From: Chloroflexales bacterium ZM16-3
GTDB lineage: Bacteria; Chloroflexota; Chloroflexia; Chloroflexales; Chloroflexaceae
Assembly: GCA_004138175.2 (NCBI GenBank)
Contig: RYFE02000016.1
Coordinates: 1-64,000, forward strand
Length of the DNA stretch: 64,000 bases
Direction of reading: 5' to 3'
Position 1 is the stretch's first letter; each line of letters begins with the position of its first letter. The notes under the pieces were generated by a model. The model was not told the origin of the DNA. It did not search any database and saw only the letters and a program-made list of their open reading frames with translations. This document shows positions 59,401-64,000 of the stretch, in pieces. Both the position numbers and the translations under genes were made by a program.

Positions 59401-62400
59401 ATGGGGAATTCGGCTGACGAAAGCACCACACCCTACCCAGAAGATGCTGCCGCAATTCGGCGGCGGCGCGCCGAGACGCTGATCAGCGCCGAGGACGAGG
59501 CACCCGCGCTGAGCCAATCGCCCGAGGAGATGCTACACGAGCTACAGGTGCATCAGATCGAACTGGAGCTCCAGAATGAGGAGTTGCGCCGCGCTCAGCA
59601 GGATCTGGAGTCTACGCGTGCGCGCTACTTCGACCTCTACGACCTAGCCCCGGTTGGCTATATCACCCTGAACGCACAGGGGATGATTCAGGAGGCCAAC
59701 CTGACCGCTGCAACTATGCTAAAGGTGCCGAGGAGCGCCCTGCTCAGCCAGCCGCTTGGCCAATTTGTGGCCCCTGTTGATCAGGATAGCTACTACCTCT
59801 ATCGCAGAGCGCTGATACGCGAGGGCGGGCCGCAGGTCTGCGAGCTGCGCATGCTACAGCTGGATCACGCCCCATTCTGGGCGCGCCTGGAGGCAACCGT
59901 TGCGCCAGGGGTCGCGGGCAAGGCGGCCATGTACCGCGTGGTGATTATCGACATTACGCTGCGCGTCGAGTCAGAGGCCGCGGTTCGCGAGCTGAACGCC
60001 ACCCTGGAGCGACGTGTGGCCGAGCGCACCGGAGAGCTTGGGCAGACGTTCACGGATCTGCGCACGAGCGAGGAGCGGCTGCGCATGATCATGCAGACGA
60101 CTCTGGACGGCTTCTGGAGCGTCGACCTTCAGCTGCGCTTTATCGACGTGAACGAAGCATACTGCGCGATGTCGGGCTACAGCCGGGACGAGATCCTGAC
60201 GATGCGCATCCCGGATGTCGAGGCGAACGAGCACAGCGAAGAGACAGAATCCCGTGTTCGAAAGATCATCGCCACGGGGGCGGATCGCTTCGAGACGCGC
60301 CACCGCCGTAAGGACGGAAGCTGCTTTGATGTCGAGATCAGCGTCGCCCACATCGCCAGCGGCGATGGGGAGATGGTCTGCTTCTGCCGCGATGTCACCG
60401 CGCGCAAGCGGGCAGAGCAGGCTCTGGAGCGCCAGATCGCTGTCCAGGCCGCCGTGGCCCACTGCTCGCAGATCCTGCTTCAGCCCGCCTCGACCCCCGC
60501 CGATCAGCAGCTACAGCTAACCGACGCCCTTAGCGCTGTCAGCGCGCTGCTCGATGTGGGGCAAGCCATTATCATCGAGAACTTCAGCGACCCTGAGGAT
60601 GGCCTCTGCGCACGCATGATCGCCGGTGTGCATACCGCTAACGGGCCATTCGCCCCCAGCCACCCAGCCTCCTTGAAGACGCCCTGGCACTATGCGCCCG
60701 CAGCCATGCGCGCCGCACTAGAGGCGGGCACCCCCTGGGGCGGGCCGGTCGTTGAGGCGCTGGGCGACTTCCCTCCGTTGCTGAAGGTGAGCCATTCCTA
60801 TGGGATCCGCTCGCTTCAGATCTGTCCGATCTTCGTCGAGGGCAGCTGGTGGGGCGGGCTGGTGTTTACCGAAACGGCGCGCACACAGGTGTGGAGCCAG
60901 GCCGAGATCCTGCTGCTCCAGATGTCTGCCGAGCTGATCGGCACGGCAATCCAGCGGTGGCAGGCCGAGGCCGATCTTAGCCTACAGCTGCGCTACGCCG
61001 AAGTCTTGGCGAGCTGCTCGCAAGCGCTGCTCCATGACGAGTGCGATACCGAGCGGCAAAGGGTGCTAGAGACGGTGCTGACCATGCTGCGCGAGACGGT
61101 CTGCGTGAGCCGCATCTACATCTACCAGCCCCCCAACGACAAGCAGGGAGAGGCCAGCCTGCGTTTGCTGGCGGACTCACAGGCACCGGGCCTGTCGCCC
61201 TACATTGAGCCGTCGTCGGAAGAGATCATGGACGCGCCCCAGGCAATGCTGGAAGCGCTCTATGCTGGCCACTCCTTCGGCGGGCCGGTGCCTGGGCACT
61301 TCCCCGACAACCCGCACTTCCAGCGATCCCTCGATCAGAATGGGGTGCAGTCCCTCCTGATGGTTCCGGTCATTCTCAGAGGTAGCCTGTGGGGGATACT
61401 CACCGCCACAGACCGCGTGCAGCAGCGCAACTGGGACGCACCCACCGTGCAGCTGCTACGCACCGCCGCCGAAATGATCGCCACCTTTCAGCAGCGCTGG
61501 CATGCCACACAGGCGCTGCGCGAGCGCGAGCACTTTATCCAGCGGGTAACGAAGGTGTCCCCCGATATTATCCACGTCTTAGATCTGGCCACGCAGCAAA
61601 GCATCTTTGTTAACCGCCCGCTCGCCACTCAGTTCGGCTACCCGCCCGAGGAGATCACAGAGATCAGTTTGGAGGTCATCCAGCGATTGACCCACCCGGA
61701 CGACTACGAGCGGGTGATCGCGCACTATGAGAGCCTGCACGAGGCAGCCGATGGCCAGGTCGCCGAGCAAGCCTATCGGATACGTAACGGCGACGGCAGC
61801 GAGCGCTGGTTGCTCAGCCGTGACCTCGTCTTTTCCCACGACAAGGCGGGGCAGCCCAGCCAGATCCTCAGCATTATCCAGGACATTACCGCAAGCAAGC
61901 GGACGGAGCAGGCACTGGCGGCCAGCGAGGCCCGCCTGCGGGCGCTGCGCGACGCTCTGCCCGACATACTGTTCATCGTGCACGTTGACGGCACCTTTCT
62001 CGAGTCTCACACGCCGCGCCAAACCGAGGTGCTGGCGCCTCCGGAAAAATTCCTGGGGCGGAAGATCAGCGAGGTGCTGCCACCCAGTATCTCCACGCTG
62101 GCCTACGATGCCATCGCACGGGTGCGCGAGTCGGGCGGGCTGGAGCTGTTTGAGTACGATTTAACCTTTAGCGAACGTAACCTGATGTTCGAGGCCCGGA
62201 TCGTACCGATTATCGGCGATGAGTTGCTGTTCGTCGTGCGCGACATCACCGAGCGCCGCCGAACCACCGAGGCGCTGCTCCAGGCCAAGGAGACCGCTGA
62301 GGCGGCGGATCGGGCCAAGTCCACCTTTCTAGCCCATATCAGCCACGAGATCCGCACCCCGCTCACCGCGATCATCGGGATGACGAGCCTCCTGCACGAC

Positions 62401-63864
62401 ACAAACCTCTCGCCGCGTCAGCGCGAGTCCGTGACCACCATCCAGACCGGTGCCGAGACTTTGCTGAACATCATTGGCAATATCCTGGACTTCTCGAAGA
62501 TCGAGGCCAGCCAGATGGATCTGACGGTGCAGCCCTTCGACCTGCGGGACTGCCTGAATGGGACGCGCGATCTGGTCGCGCACCAGGCCCGGCTCAAGGG
62601 GCTCTCCCTGCGATGGGAGGTTGACCCGACGGTACCTGCCACCCTGGCCGGTGATCAGGGGCGGCTGCGCCAGATACTGGTCAACCTGCTGATCAATGCC
62701 ATGAAGTTTACCGAGCGCGGGACGGTGACGCTCAAGGCTGGCGGGAGTCCGCTCTCTGCGGGCCGCTATGAGCTCGTGATCAGCATCCACGACACGGGGA
62801 TCGGGATCGCAGCAGCGCGCATGGAGGATATCTTCATCCCATTTGTGCAGGTGGACAGCGCAACGACCCGGCGCTATAGCGGCACCGGTCTGGGGCTGAC
62901 GATTAGCAAGCAGCTGATTGAGCTGATGGGCGGGCATATCAGCGTGGCGAGCACGCCCGATGTTGGCTCGACCTTCACGCTCACCCTGCCGCTGGACATC
63001 GCCGCGACGCCCCCGACGGTATCTGATGCCAGCCCAGCGAGCGAAAACCCGCACGATCATCGTCGGCTACGCGTGCTGCTGGCGGAAGATAATCGGGTCA
63101 ACCAGGAGGTGCTGCGCCGGCTGCTACAGAACCTCGGCCACGCGACTGATGTGGTGGCGGATGGGGCGGAGGCGCTGGACGCAGTGAGCCGCAAACCCTA
63201 CGATGTAGTGCTGATGGACATCCAGATGCCCGAGCTCGACGGCGAGGCGGCCACCCGCGGAATCCGCGCCCTTGAGGGCATCACACAGCCCTACATCATT
63301 GCGCTGACCGCCTCGGCGATCCGGGGCGACCGCGAGCGCTACCTGGCGGCGGGCATGGATGACTACCTCAGCAAGCCGGTTCAGGGTGATGATCTGCGCA
63401 CCGCCCTGGGCCGAAGCACCACACGCGCAGCGCCTCCTCCTGCCCCTAGCCCGGCGCAGCCGACAGAGCCGACGCGTACCATCCCCCTCGTCGACTGGGC
63501 AATACTTGATCGCCTGTCTATCGCGATCGGGGGGGGGCAGCCTCAGACGCTGGCGGTGGTGCTGGATCTCTTCGGCAACACCATCTCCACCCAGATGACG
63601 GAGATGGCAGCCGCGATCGCCACGGACGACCGGCCCCTGATCCGCCTCATGGCGCACAAGCTGCGCGGCGGTAGCTGGCAGCTTGGCGCGGCGCTACTGG
63701 CAGCGCAATGGTCAGCCATAGAGGCGGCGGCGCTGAATCCGGAGGCGGGGGAGCCGCTCGGCGACATCCTCGACCGCGCCCGCCACACCTATGCCGAGAC
63801 GCTGGCCGTGTTCACGGAGCGCCTCGCAGCTGTGTCGCCGGACAGCCCTCAGCCGAACGGGTGA
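59401..63864 (+). CDS. Very large hybrid histidine kinase with REC and Hpt domains
   Basis: A protein of 1487 residues, cytoplasmic. Order: an N-terminal helix rich in Leu/Glu (MLHELQVHQIELELQNEELR), PAS (about 75-190), coiled coil, PAS (225-345), GAF (360-520), GAF (530-700), PAS (710-830), PAS (840-950), HisKA with His near 980 (HISHEIRTPLTAIIGMTSLL), HATPase near 1088-1200 (ILVNLLINAMKFTERG, DTGIGIAAARM, GTGLGLTISKQLIELMGG), a receiver near 1223-1340 (LLAEDNRVNQ, LMDIQMPELDGEA, YLSKPVQGDD) and an Hpt domain (IRLMAHKLRGGSWQLGAALL with His near 1415). All phosphorelay parts are in one chain. The ATG at 59401 has AAGGTG nearby; a longer start from 59287 is possible. It resembles BarA-type sensors. 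Confidence 0.88.
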   Translation: MGNSADESTTPYPEDAAAIRRRRAETLISAEDEAPALSQSPEEMLHELQVHQIELELQNEELRRAQQDLESTRARYFDLYDLAPVGYITLNAQGMIQEANLTAATMLKVPRSALLSQPLGQFVAPVDQDSYYLYRRALIREGGPQVCELRMLQLDHAPFWARLEATVAPGVAGKAAMYRVVIIDITLRVESEAAVRELNATLERRVAERTGELGQTFTDLRTSEERLRMIMQTTLDGFWSVDLQLRFIDVNEAYCAMSGYSRDEILTMRIPDVEANEHSEETESRVRKIIATGADRFETRHRRKDGSCFDVEISVAHIASGDGEMVCFCRDVTARKRAEQALERQIAVQAAVAHCSQILLQPASTPADQQLQLTDALSAVSALLDVGQAIIIENFSDPEDGLCARMIAGVHTANGPFAPSHPASLKTPWHYAPAAMRAALEAGTPWGGPVVEALGDFPPLLKVSHSYGIRSLQICPIFVEGSWWGGLVFTETARTQVWSQAEILLLQMSAELIGTAIQRWQAEADLSLQLRYAEVLASCSQALLHDECDTERQRVLETVLTMLRETVCVSRIYIYQPPNDKQGEASLRLLADSQAPGLSPYIEPSSEEIMDAPQAMLEALYAGHSFGGPVPGHFPDNPHFQRSLDQNGVQSLLMVPVILRGSLWGILTATDRVQQRNWDAPTVQLLRTAAEMIATFQQRWHATQALREREHFIQRVTKVSPDIIHVLDLATQQSIFVNRPLATQFGYPPEEITEISLEVIQRLTHPDDYERVIAHYESLHEAADGQVAEQAYRIRNGDGSERWLLSRDLVFSHDKAGQPSQILSIIQDITASKRTEQALAASEARLRALRDALPDILFIVHVDGTFLESHTPRQTEVLAPPEKFLGRKISEVLPPSISTLAYDAIARVRESGGLELFEYDLTFSERNLMFEARIVPIIGDELLFVVRDITERRRTTEALLQAKETAEAADRAKSTFLAHISHEIRTPLTAIIGMTSLLHDTNLSPRQRESVTTIQTGAETLLNIIGNILDFSKIEASQMDLTVQPFDLRDCLNGTRDLVAHQARLKGLSLRWEVDPTVPATLAGDQGRLRQILVNLLINAMKFTERGTVTLKAGGSPLSAGRYELVISIHDTGIGIAAARMEDIFIPFVQVDSATTRRYSGTGLGLTISKQLIELMGGHISVASTPDVGSTFTLTLPLDIAATPPTVSDASPASENPHDHRRLRVLLAEDNRVNQEVLRRLLQNLGHATDVVADGAEALDAVSRKPYDVVLMDIQMPELDGEAATRGIRALEGITQPYIIALTASAIRGDRERYLAAGMDDYLSKPVQGDDLRTALGRSTTRAAPPPAPSPAQPTEPTRTIPLVDWAILDRLSIAIGGGQPQTLAVVLDLFGNTISTQMTEMAAAIATDDRPLIRLMAHKLRGGSWQLGAALLAAQWSAIEAAALNPEAGEPLGDILDRARHTYAETLAVFTERLAAVSPDSPQPNG

Positions 63865-63901
63865 GGGCCGGAAACTAGCCCTGGGTTTCCGAGAGGGTGT
63901 G

Positions 63902-64000
63902 CTAGGGCGCGAGGCGCTCGATCAGCCAGGACTCGCCCACGAGCCGATAGCGGATGCGGTCGTGGAGGCGGCTCGGCCGGCCCTGCCAAAACTCGATGCT
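63902..64000 (-). CDS. pdxH: Pyridoxamine 5'-phosphate oxidase, C-terminal end (partial)
   Basis: The window ends inside this minus-strand gene; only the last 32 codons and the stop (TAG, complement at 63902-63904) are visible. They read [20 protein letters not shown] followed by [11 protein letters not shown], the highly conserved C-terminal signature of PdxH, in which Arg and His residues bind PLP and substrate. The enzyme oxidises pyridoxamine- or pyridoxine-5'-phosphate to pyridoxal-5'-phosphate with FMN and oxygen. It is convergent with the large kinase gene. The ending is diagnostic despite the short piece. Confidence 0.9.
   Translation of the reverse strand, partial: SIEFWQGRPSRLHDRIRYRLVGESWLIERLAP

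Overview
The window reads as chromosomal DNA of a GC-rich, nitrogen-fixing bacterium of the Chloroflexota, most likely a filamentous phototroph relative of the order Chloroflexales (Roseiflexus/Oscillochloris type). This is an inference. It rests on a compact nifH-nifB-nifD-nifK cluster with no nifE/nifN, a short NifB without a NifX domain, many GAF/PAS hybrid histidine kinases, and membrane proteins with Thr/Pro-rich linkers and SH3b domains. No photosynthesis gene, rRNA, tRNA, CRISPR array or intact insertion sequence was seen.

Layout. 1-5.0 kb: the tail of an OmpR-type regulator, an MFS exporter, and a probable copper group (a Cys-containing membrane protein, a zinc-finger protein, CopC, and a CopC-CopD-YtkA fusion). 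5.0-11.7 kb: a VOC protein, citrate synthase, a small membrane protein, two transglutaminase-like proteases, a ComEA-like protein and pyruvate kinase. 11.7-12.7 kb: an AT-rich then GC-rich non-coding nif upstream region with a clear promoter, duplicated elements and a palindrome. 12.7-18.7 kb: nifHBDK, two small unknown genes, and a 98-residue protein made of four repeats under its own promoter and operator-like palindrome. 19.1-23.3 kb: a tightly overlapping operon of a Rab-like GTPase, a coiled-coil protein, a membrane protein with an LC7/OmpA-associated type module plus SH3b, and a hybrid kinase. 23.4-28.6 kb: a purine-type amidohydrolase, a large GAF hybrid kinase and a protein with MshEN-like repeats. 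28.8-33.9 kb: a glycogen group (GlgC, a GlgC-like protein lacking key residues, a GT4 glycosyltransferase) with an RlmI-like methyltransferase. 34.0-36.7 kb: aroC, a membrane protein and tyrA. 36.8-40.3 kb: an ABC-2 transporter. 40.3-50.8 kb: DUF2231, PlsC-like, SH3b, SCP2 and Fmt proteins, an MDR dehydrogenase, a REC-GGDEF protein, a giant TPR protein with its partner, and a Nudix hydrolase. 50.9-64.0 kb: a ThDP enzyme, a GAF-PAS kinase, an O-antigen-ligase-like protein, GlpX, ArgC, a 1487-residue hybrid kinase with REC and Hpt, and the end of pdxH.

Two themes cut across the window. First, almost every gene junction carries either an array of 7-nt tandem repeats, with a different heptamer at most sites and often arranged as inverted arms, or a long, nearly perfect palindrome, often with a 3-nt centre. 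Second, three or more genes have an extended -10 box only 5-8 nt before the ATG and no ribosome binding site, which suggests leaderless mRNAs.

The strongest candidates for undescribed biology are the GTPase/coiled-coil/SH3b/kinase operon, the duplicated potential RNA element in the nif leader, the repeat protein next to nif, and the heptamer/palindrome architecture of the intergenic regions.
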